DNA of 64,000 nucleotides from Blastopirellula marina. Its GTDB lineage: Bacteria > Planctomycetota > Planctomycetia > Pirellulales > Pirellulaceae. Location of the stretch: contig NZ_PUIA01000074.1 of the NCBI RefSeq assembly GCF_002967715.1, forward strand, positions 1 to 64,000. Direction: 5' to 3'. Below are positions 1 to 9,400 of this stretch, piece after piece. The translations under genes were made by a program, and so were the position numbers. Numbering within the stretch: the stretch's first letter is position 1; each line of letters starts with the position of its first letter. Below the pieces are notes generated by a model. That model ran no database searches. It was not told the DNA's origin and saw only the letters and a list, made by a program, of their open reading frames with translations.

Positions 1-15
1 CCCGCAGACTTCGCG

Positions 16-70
16 TCGCAGTGGCCTGCTTCCGTTCGGGCTACGCCCTCACTCCAGCAGCCCACTGCGA
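16..70. repeat. Long imperfect hairpin at the window's left edge
   Basis: Bases 16-30 and 56-70 form a 15-bp inverted repeat with one mismatch. The 25-base loop holds a second perfect hairpin (GGGC at 38-41, GCCC at 45-48). A T-rich stretch follows at about 72-78. It could be the terminator of a gene outside the window or one copy of a dispersed palindromic repeat. No second copy was noticed inside this window. The surrounding bases 1-171 hold no convincing gene. Confidence 0.45.
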
Positions 71-171
71 TTCCTTTTACCCAATCCGAACTCTCATAAC
101 GGTGGGCCAGGTTTTTGGGGCATTTCAGAATGATTCATAGTTAAAAATCATCTTAACGAGGATATGGACAC

Positions 172-633
172 ATGCTAGGCCACGGAATAACGAATATCTC
201 TGGATCGGGGGCGGTTGCCAATGACCTAGAGAAAATCTATCAGGCGTATCATCTTAAATATCAGCCAATCAACTTTAGCGATATCAAATACGAATATTGG
301 CGCGACAATTGGCAAAGAATTATCGTGCTTGATAATCGAGAAGCATCGCCACGGATGATCGATGTATTGCCAGAACTCAAGGTGATCAGCAGGGGGGTGC
401 CTGTTGTTGTTGTGGCTAGCCAAGCAGAACAGTCTTTCGAATTGTTAACGACATCTCGTCTTGATGGAGCAGAAGGAGTATGGTTTTCAGAAACAGGGAC
501 CGAATCGCAACTGATGCAACTTCTGGGGGTCGCAGATCGAAAACTTATCCGATGGAGTTCCCATCTGGCATGGGCCCGGCATGAAGAAGTTCGATCGTTG
601 TCCACAACTCCAAGCCATGCTTTTGCACATTAG
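172..633 (+). CDS. Hypothetical protein with receiver-like fold
   Basis: A 153-residue protein, predicted cytoplasmic. Hydrophobic strands alternate with helices as in a response-regulator receiver: IIVLDN near residue 50 sits where the phosphorylated aspartate strand would be, and VPVVVVAS near residue 77 resembles the strand carrying the conserved Ser/Thr. The acidic pair of the first strand and the conserved Lys-Pro near the end are not obvious, so it may be a degenerate, non-phosphorylated receiver. The start is supported by ACGAGG about ten bases upstream. No kinase or output domain is adjacent; the next gene is on the other strand. The receiver assignment is inferred from pattern only and the role is unknown. 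Confidence 0.6.
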   Translation: MLGHGITNISGSGAVANDLEKIYQAYHLKYQPINFSDIKYEYWRDNWQRIIVLDNREASPRMIDVLPELKVISRGVPVVVVASQAEQSFELLTTSRLDGAEGVWFSETGTESQLMQLLGVADRKLIRWSSHLAWARHEEVRSLSTTPSHAFAH

Positions 634-663
634 AACAACACCGCTGTGAAACCGGGACTCAAG

Positions 664-2253
664 CTACTGTCCTGCCGTTGGAACAGGAATCTCTGACACC
701 ATGACAGACGTGTCGGGAGCTTTGCCCGAGTAGAAGGAGACATAGTGCTTGTTGTTTGCGACGGTGGCGTTCGCGTTACCGGAATCGAACGTAACTTTAC
801 TGCCGGTTGCTACAACCTCGGATGCTGGCCAGGCGAGAGGGTTTTCGAAGACCGTCCTCGGGTCGACGACTCGGCACCTAAGAAGACCATGTCCACGCTC
901 GTAGTAGTAGTTGCTCAGCAGGCCGGTTTCGGCATCGAAGACAAGGCTTGGTGTCGAAGCCATGACATCGCCGATGTTTGTTCGCGCACGCGTCCAGGTT
1001 GAGCCGTTGTCAGTGGAGATCATCTGGTATTGTGTAGGCCCGGTCTCTGTTCTACCGATGGCAAGAATCCTGCCATTTCCCAAGTAGGCCGCAGCTGGCT
1101 CGGTTGGCCATTCTTTTTTCGTTAGCCCAGATTCGATGGTCTTCTGTGTCCACGTGGCACCATCGTCGCTACTGGTCATTGTGCCCCACGCGTGAACGGG
1201 ATCGTCGTTGTATTTTCCAGCAAACCATAGGGCCATCAGCCCAACATCAGGAACAGCGAACACATCGGTAATCTGCATGGGCTGCACAGCGAGGTTCGGC
1301 GTCGCGAGATGTGTAAACGTCACGCCGTCGGTAGTGCGATACAGATCGTGGTTCCAGTCCTTGCCGATTCGGCGTACCCATAGAAGCATCGCCCCAGTTG
1401 AGTCGAGCCCTTTCCCGACAGTCACTTCACCATACCCTGGCGTGTTGGCAACTACGGTTTCTTTCGACCAAGTTTTACCACCGTCTGTGGAAGTACGTGC
1501 GTAAACGCCACGCGCATCTTCACCAATTGTGTGACCAGAGCCACGGCTGTAGGTGCATACCAGTTTGTTTTCAATGGCCTGGATCATCGGCCAGGAATTA
1601 TAGCCACTCACATCCTGTACGATATGTGTCTGTTGAGGGATGGCATTCAACGGAGTCACCTTCACAACGGCCAGTCCGGTGGGGCGGGTAAAGGTGTCGC
1701 CTGATTCGCCTGGTTCGCGCTGAATACGAACCCACAAGGGGGCCTCAGAATCCACTTCGTAGTAAGGTTCCAGAACGATGGTCCGAGTGTGCAAAGGTCC
1801 GGCGGGAAGGGGAGTTTGCACTGTCTTGCCGAGAGAGTACCGGTCTGTGAAAGGGGCGTTGCTCACTAACTGGGACAAGTGAACGCGATAAACATCCGAG
1901 TACTCGGGACTGGTAGACGGGTCCGTCGTCGTAACAACGATCTCAACCCGCACTGCGCCGCACCCTCTGGGCAGGCCATTCACGATACCGACTACCGACT
2001 GTCCTGTGGTGCCGCCAGACAAGGACCAAACAGGTATGTGTGTAGACCCGTGTGACATGTTCACCAACGAGGGTTGCCCGGTCGCGATTGACATGTCGTT
2101 TGCGGTAAGAAAGATTGGTTTCGCTGCACTCGGACGGGAAGGTGTCTGCTCCAACGCGTGAATATTCTCTTCCGGCGATGTAGCAGGTTGTTCTTCTCCG
2201 AAGCAGGTGATGCTGGCAGAAAGCAGCGTGATGAACACAGTGATGGTTCGCAT
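664..2253 (-). CDS. Secreted sialidase-like (Asp-box, BNR repeat) protein
   Basis: A 529-residue exported protein with a cleavable signal peptide (basic start, hydrophobic core to about residue 18, then FGEEQP). At least three Asp-box repeats are visible: STDGGKTW, SSDDGATW and STDNGSTW, the hallmark of six-bladed propellers of the sialidase and related glycoside-hydrolase superfamily. The N-terminal third (about 30-210) lacks these repeats and may be a separate beta domain. A clear sialidase arginine motif (RIP) was not found, so exo-sialidase activity is not secure; other Asp-box glycosidases or carbohydrate-binding proteins fit as well. It is the last gene of a minus-strand run of two aldolase-type enzymes and a FAH-type hydrolase, which suggests release of a sugar whose acid form those enzymes process. 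Confidence 0.75.
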   Translation of the reverse strand: MRTITVFITLLSASITCFGEEQPATSPEENIHALEQTPSRPSAAKPIFLTANDMSIATGQPSLVNMSHGSTHIPVWSLSGGTTGQSVVGIVNGLPRGCGAVRVEIVVTTTDPSTSPEYSDVYRVHLSQLVSNAPFTDRYSLGKTVQTPLPAGPLHTRTIVLEPYYEVDSEAPLWVRIQREPGESGDTFTRPTGLAVVKVTPLNAIPQQTHIVQDVSGYNSWPMIQAIENKLVCTYSRGSGHTIGEDARGVYARTSTDGGKTWSKETVVANTPGYGEVTVGKGLDSTGAMLLWVRRIGKDWNHDLYRTTDGVTFTHLATPNLAVQPMQITDVFAVPDVGLMALWFAGKYNDDPVHAWGTMTSSDDGATWTQKTIESGLTKKEWPTEPAAAYLGNGRILAIGRTETGPTQYQMISTDNGSTWTRARTNIGDVMASTPSLVFDAETGLLSNYYYERGHGLLRCRVVDPRTVFENPLAWPASEVVATGSKVTFDSGNANATVANNKHYVSFYSGKAPDTSVMVSEIPVPTAGQ

Positions 2254-2320
2254 GATGGTTCAGCTCGATAGGGTGTCTGTCTATTTAGGTAAGGCGTTTA
2301 TTCGAGGCAAGGTCGAAGAT

Positions 2321-3280
2321 TCAGTTATCGCTTGGGGCGTTCGCCGAAGGAAGAATTCGAGCTTCCTTGAGCAATAAGGCGATACGCTCAATATCGGGTT
2401 GCGTGAGTTTTACCAATGGTGGACGTACGTGGGCTGCGTCGAGTCGGTCGAGCAGCACGAGCGCCTCCTTCATACGATTATGCATATCGAGCAGCGGATC
2501 GCAGTAAAATGCTTTAACTGTAGGATAGATGCGATCGTTGATTTGCCGCGCGGTTTGCAGATCGTTGTTCTGGACCGCCTGAAACAGGGCGACCTGAAGG
2601 TTGGCTATTACACTACCTGCACCGGAAAGGAGGCCGTCGCAGCCCATGACCAGCGAGGCAAGCAACCACATGCTATGGGTCGATAGAACGCGAACCGGGC
2701 GGTCGAGAGCATGAAGTTCGCGGATGTGTTGTTCGTGGAGGTGGGGGTCATTACACCAGTCTTTGATAGCCTTGATCGAAGGGAATGTCATGTATAGCTC
2801 AAGCAAGGTGTCCAAGGAATAACCGAGTCCACCGGACATAGGGTACTGAAACAGTATTAATGGTAATTCTGTTGATGCAGCGATGCCTTCAATATGGGCG
2901 CGGGCACACTCAGGCCGCAAACGTCCTCCCATGGCTAGCACATCCGACGGAAACACCAGCAGTGCGTCAGCACCAGCATTCGCAGCCATTGTCGCCAATT
3001 GGGCCGCTTCGCGCGTGTCGCCAGTGTGAATACCTGCGACCAACGGGACTTTTCCGGCGATTTCGTCCCGAGCAATCTCAATGCTTCGACGCTGTTCTTC
3101 AAAACTGAGCGCATGAACTTCGGCCGCGTGACCATTGACAGTGATCGCTGTGATTCCTTCGACACAGGAAAGTTCACGCAAATGACGACGATAAGATCGT
3201 TCGTCGACCTCAAGTAGGGCGTCAAAGGGCATCAGGCAGGCTGGAATCACGCCTTGTGGAATGAACGGGGTGCTACTCAT
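2321..3280 (-). CDS. Dihydrodipicolinate synthase/N-acetylneuraminate lyase family aldolase
   Basis: A 319-residue class I aldolase of the DapA family, a cytoplasmic TIM barrel that cleaves or forms 2-oxo acids through a Schiff base. The likely Schiff-base lysine is Lys173 in IKAIKDW, with the supporting tyrosine at Tyr146 in FQYPMSG; GADALLVFP near 103-111 is the usual family strand. Length is normal. The start lies four bases after the stop of the HpaI-type aldolase gene, so the two are co-transcribed. With that aldolase and a FAH-family hydrolase upstream, a sugar-acid role (keto-deoxy acid or sialic acid cleavage) is more likely than lysine synthesis. The exact substrate cannot be read from the sequence. 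Confidence 0.85.
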   Translation of the reverse strand: MSSTPFIPQGVIPACLMPFDALLEVDERSYRRHLRELSCVEGITAITVNGHAAEVHALSFEEQRRSIEIARDEIAGKVPLVAGIHTGDTREAAQLATMAANAGADALLVFPSDVLAMGGRLRPECARAHIEGIAASTELPLILFQYPMSGGLGYSLDTLLELYMTFPSIKAIKDWCNDPHLHEQHIRELHALDRPVRVLSTHSMWLLASLVMGCDGLLSGAGSVIANLQVALFQAVQNNDLQTARQINDRIYPTVKAFYCDPLLDMHNRMKEALVLLDRLDAAHVRPPLVKLTQPDIERIALLLKEARILPSANAPSDN

Positions 3281-3283
3281 TCG

Positions 3284-4054
3284 TCATTTTCCAACTCGTA
3301 ACATCGACAACATGTCCTTGGCGGCGTAAGCCATCATCAGAACGTCCACTCCAGACACGATCAACGAGTAGCCTCGATCTATGTATGGCTTAACCGCATC
3401 GGCGGAAACGCCGAAGATTCCTAGCGGCATGTTTGCCGCATTGCAGACGTTGGTAACGTGATTGATCGCGTCAACAACGTCAGGGGCGGTGACTTCTCCC
3501 ATCTTTCCCATGCTGGCGGATAGGTCATACGGGCCAATAAAGATCGCATCGACCCCTTCAACTTTCACGATCTCTTCAATGTTCTCGACGCCTTCGATAT
3601 GCTCAGCCTGCACAATTACAGCTACTGAGTCATTCGCTGAGCCAACGTATTCTGTGAGCCCCATTCCATATGTCGATGCACGCGATATGCCGACTCCGCG
3701 GCACCCTTGGGGAGAGTAGCGGCAGTAGCGTACCACCGCTTCAACCTGCTCGACTGTATTGGTTTGCGGCGCGATGATGCCCGATGCACCAATATCGAGT
3801 GCCTTCTTGATCGGGATCTCCTCGGAGGCTGGTACACGAACAACGCACGGAATTCGATGATCTACAGCACGGAGTACGGGAAGCAGATCGGTCGTTTCGA
3901 AAGGGCCGTGCTCGGCGTCGACGAATAACCAATCGAATCCGCACTCGGAAAGGACTTCTACAATCGCAGGGTCAGTTGAACTTACGATCGTTCCGAGTAA
4001 AGTCTGCCGCTCGCGAAGTCTTTTGCGAAAGTCATGATTCATGTCAGGTTCCAT
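3284..4054 (-). CDS. HpcH/HpaI family class II aldolase
   Basis: A 256-residue metal-dependent aldolase of the HpcH/HpaI family, which splits 2-keto-3-deoxy acids or 4-hydroxy-2-oxo acids into pyruvate and an aldehyde. Visible motifs are FVDAEHGPFE (His49, catalytic base region), VRVPA near 75, QAEHIEGVENIEEI (metal ligand glutamate) and GPYDLSASMG near the C-terminal third. Length matches HpaI and YfaU (2-keto-3-deoxy-L-rhamnonate aldolase). Translation may begin at Met1 or Met5. It lies 12 bases after the FAH-family gene and 4 bases before the DapA-family gene, in one operon with both. The combination suggests a non-phosphorylated sugar-acid pathway; the substrate is an inference. Confidence 0.88.
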   Translation of the reverse strand: MEPDMNHDFRKRLRERQTLLGTIVSSTDPAIVEVLSECGFDWLFVDAEHGPFETTDLLPVLRAVDHRIPCVVRVPASEEIPIKKALDIGASGIIAPQTNTVEQVEAVVRYCRYSPQGCRGVGISRASTYGMGLTEYVGSANDSVAVIVQAEHIEGVENIEEIVKVEGVDAIFIGPYDLSASMGKMGEVTAPDVVDAINHVTNVCNAANMPLGIFGVSADAVKPYIDRGYSLIVSGVDVLMMAYAAKDMLSMLRVGK

Positions 4055-4066
4055 GATCTAAGGTCA

Positions 4067-4924
4067 CTAGATTCGGCGGCAAGGGTTGATAATTGTTCCT
4101 AAACCCTCGATCGACGATTCCAGCACCCAGCCATCCTCAATATACATCGGTGGCTTGCGTCCCATGCCGACGCCATCGGGCGTACCGGTGAATAGGATGT
4201 CGCCGATTCTAAGTTCACAGATACTTGAGATGTAGGAAATCAGCGTGGGGACATCGAAGATCATGTCCTTCGTATTTCCATCTTGCAGTGTTTCGTCGCC
4301 GACCTTGCATGTTAGCCGAAGTGATGAGACATCAAGCGAGTCTGCAGTCGTGAGCCAGGGGCCCATCGGTGCGAAGGCCGCATAGCTTTTGGCGATACTG
4401 AACTGCGGAGGTTTGCAGGCAAGCTGCAGCGTACGCTCTGAGATATCCTGTCCGACACAATAACCAGCCACGTGTCTCAGTGCATCGTCCTGACTGATGT
4501 TGCGACCACCTTGGCCGATGACTACGACCATTTCTACTTCCCAGTCGACGGTATTGCTGGGCAATGTGACGGTTGCCCCGGGGCCTGAGATCGACGACTG
4601 GAACTTGGTGAAGATCATTGGTTCCTGTGGCGTAGCCATGGCGACCTCTGCGCCGTGGGCTTTGTAGTTAAGCCCAATTGCAAAGACCTGACTGGGATAT
4701 GGAACGGGCGATTGTAATCGTTCGAGCGTCCTTACAAGGTGATCTGTACTCAGAGATGGGTCTTCGATCGGATCGTTTTCGGCGTACCAAAGCTGGAGCT
4801 CGTCAAGTTGAGCAATCAGGCGTTGATTGTCCGAAGTGAAACGGCCGTCCGATGCTTGCTCGATGTCTACACCACCAGTTGCCGTTACGATGTGCGCGCG
4901 ACCGCCTATATTTGCAATCTTCAT
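4067..4924 (-). CDS. Fumarylacetoacetate hydrolase family protein
   Basis: A 285-residue member of the FAH superfamily, which cleaves C-C bonds or acts as hydratase/decarboxylase on 2-oxo or beta-diketo acids with a divalent metal. Hallmarks are IGLNYKAHG (83-91), the metal-ligand stretch DWEVEMVVVIG (Glu129, Glu131 with a later Asp in GQDISER) and FTGTPDGVGMG near 235-245. Closest in layout to the sugar-acid FAH enzymes (for example 2,4-didehydro-3-deoxy-L-rhamnonate hydrolase) rather than to tyrosine-pathway FAH, which is longer. It heads a compact three-gene block with two aldolase-type genes. The 142 bases upstream could carry a promoter but none was convincing. Confidence 0.85.
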   Translation of the reverse strand: MKIANIGGRAHIVTATGGVDIEQASDGRFTSDNQRLIAQLDELQLWYAENDPIEDPSLSTDHLVRTLERLQSPVPYPSQVFAIGLNYKAHGAEVAMATPQEPMIFTKFQSSISGPGATVTLPSNTVDWEVEMVVVIGQGGRNISQDDALRHVAGYCVGQDISERTLQLACKPPQFSIAKSYAAFAPMGPWLTTADSLDVSSLRLTCKVGDETLQDGNTKDMIFDVPTLISYISSICELRIGDILFTGTPDGVGMGRKPPMYIEDGWVLESSIEGLGTIINPCRRI

Positions 4925-5066
4925 TTCAATCCTTCCAAGGATGCTAACTTCATGTTGCTGCGGATACGAGACAAGAGTTTGAGTGCCGCAAGAAACAGGA
5001 TTGCCTCAGGACGGCCCAGGCTGCTCTCTAAGGGGTCTCGAAAGAACTCACATGTTCCCTGCATTC

Positions 5067-6347
5067 TTAAACGAATAGGGACTCAATCGGTTTGCCTTGA
5101 TCGGTAATGGGAACGGGGCGAGAGCCATCGAATAACTCGTCAGCAGGATTGAGGCCGAGGGCCGCATGAATGGTGGCGTGAAAATCGGGTACAGAAACAG
5201 GATTCTCAATGATGTTCTTACTCAGGTCGTCCGTCACTCCGTAAGCTCCCTGATGATTCAAGCCCCCACCGGCCAGTAGTAAACTGAAGCAACTGCCCTG
5301 GTGCCCACGTCCACCACGACCATCGTACGAGGCTGGTCGTCCAAACTCGGTGCCGATCGCCACCAATGTTTTATCAAGCAGCTTTTGGTTTTCGAGATCG
5401 GTAATCAACGCGGAGAGCGCGATATCGAGCTCTTGAATGAGTACATGCTGGTTCTGCTGCCCTTCGTTGTGCGTATCCCAGCCGGTCCCATTGATGAAGT
5501 TAAGATTGTGTGACACTTCAATGAAACGCACGCCGGACTGTACGAGTCGCCGGGCAAGTAGGCATCGTTGGCCAAACTCACCCCCATAGGCGTTTCGTAA
5601 TTCGGCTGATTCGTCACTCAAACGGAAGTGACGCATGAAGTCTGGCCCAGCTAGACGCATGGCCTCCGCTTGGGCAACTCGATACTGTTCGACGACCGAA
5701 CCCTTGGGGATACGGTCAGCCAATGGTTGGAGAAGTTGTTGGCGGCGTTGAGCACGTTCAAGAGGCACATCTTCCGGGTGGGTAAAGCCGGCCGGACCAC
5801 TCTCGGTATCGACCAGGTAAACATACCCACCCTTCGCTCCAAGGAACCCGGGGCCGCGACTGACATTGGGGTAACCGATTACCATGTAAGCGGGAACCTC
5901 TGGATTGGCGGCACCTCGCAAATGCCCGATGATCGAACCGATCGATGGATAGGTGATACTGCCGCTGATAAGCCGTCCGGTATGGACGAAGTTTGTGCCG
6001 AATGCGTGTTCGTCGACCAAGTGATGATTGATCGTGCGAACTGCGGTCAGGCGATCGGCCAGCTTGGCTGTACGATGCAAATGCTCACAGAATGCTACGC
6101 CTGGCACGATGGTGTCGACCGTGCCATATTCCGATCCAGCGAGCTTGGGTGACGCCTTCGAGTTTCCGCGGCGTTTGGGATCAAAAGTGTCGATCTGTGC
6201 CATGCCACCCCCAAGCCAAAGAAAAATTACGTGCTCGGCTTTGCCCTTCGGGATGTTAACAGCAGCTGGTGAGGCGAACAGTTTAGTACCGGCGAGTGCG
6301 GTGCCAGTCAGTGCACCGGTTTGCTGAAGAAATGTTCGTCGGTTCAT
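5067..6347 (-). CDS. DUF1501 protein (exported, alkaline-phosphatase-superfamily fold)
   Basis: A 426-residue DUF1501 protein. The start at MNRRTFLQQTGALTG was chosen because it begins a Tat-like signal (NRRTF, then a hydrophobic run to ASPAA) and removes an overlap with the upstream gene. Family motifs: LGGGMAQIDTFDPK near 45-58, GWDTH near 290, GTEFGR near 335 and GRGHQGSCF near 350. The last replaces the usual GRDHW. DUF1501 belongs to the alkaline phosphatase/sulfatase-like clan; its substrate is not known. It lies 64 bases behind the LamG-cytochrome gene, the standard planctomycete pairing, and ahead of the sugar-acid enzymes. A role in periplasmic polymer breakdown is an inference. Confidence 0.85.
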   Translation of the reverse strand: MNRRTFLQQTGALTGTALAGTKLFASPAAVNIPKGKAEHVIFLWLGGGMAQIDTFDPKRRGNSKASPKLAGSEYGTVDTIVPGVAFCEHLHRTAKLADRLTAVRTINHHLVDEHAFGTNFVHTGRLISGSITYPSIGSIIGHLRGAANPEVPAYMVIGYPNVSRGPGFLGAKGGYVYLVDTESGPAGFTHPEDVPLERAQRRQQLLQPLADRIPKGSVVEQYRVAQAEAMRLAGPDFMRHFRLSDESAELRNAYGGEFGQRCLLARRLVQSGVRFIEVSHNLNFINGTGWDTHNEGQQNQHVLIQELDIALSALITDLENQKLLDKTLVAIGTEFGRPASYDGRGGRGHQGSCFSLLLAGGGLNHQGAYGVTDDLSKNIIENPVSVPDFHATIHAALGLNPADELFDGSRPVPITDQGKPIESLFV

Positions 6348-6411
6348 GAGTGTGGTCCAGTGTAAGATGAGTGTGTGCCTTGGTGGCAGTTTGGCGTTCG
6401 ACTTTTGATAT

Positions 6412-9400
6412 TTACGGAGTGTAAATCCATTCAGGCGCATTCAGCATGGCCCAAAGGACATCTTCCATGCGAAGTCGCCAGTCGTTGTTCAAGGCATTGG
6501 TCGCAGGATCACCCCGACGGGCTGCGATTTCATTTTGCTGCGCAAGTGTATTGGCTGGCCCGTCGACATGGTTAGACCAACTTACGTAGCGAACTCGTTC
6601 TCGTTTGCCAGGGGTAGGTTCAAAGCGGTCGCTTATGGGGATCACCCGCGTGTCATAGCCTGCGGACAAATAGCGTACATAGAGTTCTCTTTCAGCCGGC
6701 GAGGGTTCGCGCGTCAAAAGACGAAGGAACATGCGGTCGACGAGTTGCTCGACAGGCTGGTCTTCCAGGGCAAGTTGAGTCATCCCGTGGCGGTCACTCA
6801 ATCGCGTCAACCAGATACTCATGACACCATTGCCGAGAATAGCTGGTTGCAGAATATTGGGTTCCGTATCCCGCTCGCTACGCGGATCTTGACGCGCTCC
6901 ACGCCAGCCATAGGCCCTTAGGACACTTGCGACGGCGGTGACACGGGGTAGCCCGAGACTTGGACGATCCCGTTCATTGGAAGTGGATGCCAGCATCCAG
7001 GAACGCCGTGGTTTACCGAGCGTGATGGAATTCTTAATCTCCCGAACGCTGTCAATGTCGAGACTCACTTCCTCTAAGTCGAACGGAGTCCCTGTCGCGT
7101 GGAATGCGGAGTCGACGATCTGCTCGGCTGTCAAACGACGTGGGGCAGGGGAGACATACAGTGGGCTCGTTTCGGTCAACTGGGGATCGGTGGCCCGTTG
7201 ATAAGCATGAGAGCTGAGGATGAGGCGGCTGACGGCCTTAACGTCATATCCAGATGCGATGAACTGCTGCGAAAGCCATCGCAGCAGTTCAGGATGCGAT
7301 GGTCCTCCTTTTTCCCAATCGGAGAGGTTCTCGACGAGTCCGCGACCCATTAGGCGCTGCCACACCCGATTGACCATTACCTGGGCGAAACGTTCGTTCT
7401 GTGGTGCTGTGATCAAGGCTGCAAGGCGATCTCGTGAGTTGTTAGGATGCTCGGCGAGAACGTCGGCTACTGTCTCGTCACAGTATCGTTGGAACGGCCA
7501 GGCAGGCTCGACCTCTGCACCCGGATTAAGTGTCACTTCAATCAGTGGCTTGCGGCCCGTCTGATGCAGTCGCCCTGGAGGGACGCTGCTGGTTGATGGG
7601 AGTTGGATCGTCTCCTGCTTCAGCAATGCTGCTAGTTGCAGTAAGTCTTCCTGTTTCGAGATATGCGCCGGCGCGTCGTGGCATCGGGCACATTTCATCT
7701 CCACACCAAGAAACGCGGAGCTGATAATAATCCCTTTGGCCGCCATCGGAAGGTCGTTTTGCGAAGCGGTACCGAAGCCTGCTGGTCCACCAAACCGTTC
7801 GCTTCCCTCCATTCGGATCAACTCGGTGACAAAAAGATCCGCGGGCTTGTTATCTAGAAGGGACTCATACAACCACCAGCGGAAGGGGCCAGTGTTATTA
7901 AGCGTGGGGTTGATGATATTCGGATTCTCGGCCAATACGTCGAGCCAGTAGCCCATCCAATGATCGGCCCACCGTGAATCAGACAATAATCGATCGATTG
8001 CGTTAGCGCGACGATTTTCCGGAGAGTCACTGAGGAATGCGTTGATCTCAGCTTCAGTTGGTGTCACCCCAACCGTGTCAAGCGTTACCCGACGCAGGAA
8101 TACCAGGTCATCCGCTAGAGGTGTTGGCTCAAAGGTCTTAACGTTGAATTGAGGCCACACGGCACCGTCGTTGATCCATCGCTTAAGTAGGGCAACTTCG
8201 TTATGGGAGAGTGGATCACCCTTCGGAGGCATCTTGACATCTTTGTCTTGCGAGGTGATACGACTAATTAATGGGCTATCGTCGGCTTGACCCTGGACGA
8301 GGGCTGCCCCTTCCGTGTCTCCTCCGAGAAGCATCGAAGCGTGGTCATCCATGCGTAGTCCGCCGGCTGCTTTTACACCCTGATGGCAATCGTAGCAGCG
8401 GTTTTCAAGTAGTGGTTGAATGTCTTTGAAGTAGTCGACGTCGGACTGCTGATTCTGGCTGGCATCGCGGGCCACGGTGGCAATCCGAGCGGCAATGAAG
8501 TGATCGATTTCATTGTTAGCCGGAAAACCATCCGCTAACGGTGGGATGCTTACGGGCTCTACGCTGGCAAGCCAATCAGCCGCCGCTTTGCGGCGTTTAT
8601 TCCAGTAGTCGCTGTTCGCTTCCCGGCAAGCAGACCTGGCCGCTGTGTTTACATCATTTAGCCATGCTTGACGTTCGGCGGCATACAAAGCCCATCCGGT
8701 ATCGTTGTAAGCAACCTGTCTCTCGCCTGGGGAAAGAAGAGACCAAGAATCACTCCCTTCCAAAGAGATCGCAGCGACCGTTTCACCAAGTTCTGGACGT
8801 TGCTTGAGCTTTCCCTTGATGTTCCCAAGCATCGTTTCAAGTATGACGAAATGCTCGCCACCAGACGATTCAAACTCGCACCACGCATCACGATTTCCAG
8901 GTGGCACGAAGCGAAAATCTGGGCCTAGATCGAGATAATCATCCTGCACGGCAAGCGGCGTATGTCCACCAGAGTCGAAGCTTCGTGGTCCGTTGTCGAG
9001 AACCTTCTTCCCGTCAATTAGAAGTCGTGACGTTCCACGCCCTCGCAGCAGCAAACGATGCTTTCCTTTGGGAAGGGTCACGATCGCTGAAGCCCGGAAG
9101 TGCGATGGATTCTTGCGGTCAGCCCGCACGCCTGTGGAAACGTACTTGTGTGGGACGGCAAAGAATCCGAACACGTCTTCAAGGTATGACTCAGTGACCT
9201 GAGGCTCATCTGGCCAGCCTTGTGCTTCGGGAACTCCCTTTTCACTGATCTGAACGAGCACCCTTCCAGGTGGAATCATCTCGCGAGTCACGGCTGGTGG
9301 TGGAGGAATATACTGGTAGCGTGCGGCGATTTCTGCGGGGTCAAATCCGGTGCGATAGATCGCAAGACTGTCGAGCCAACCGGAGAAGGAAGAGCTTTCG

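Noticed and set aside
2321-3280. Lysine-pathway dihydrodipicolinate synthase
   Set aside because: The gene sits in a sugar-acid-type operon next to HpaI and FAH-family genes; only the family, not the lysine role, is supported.
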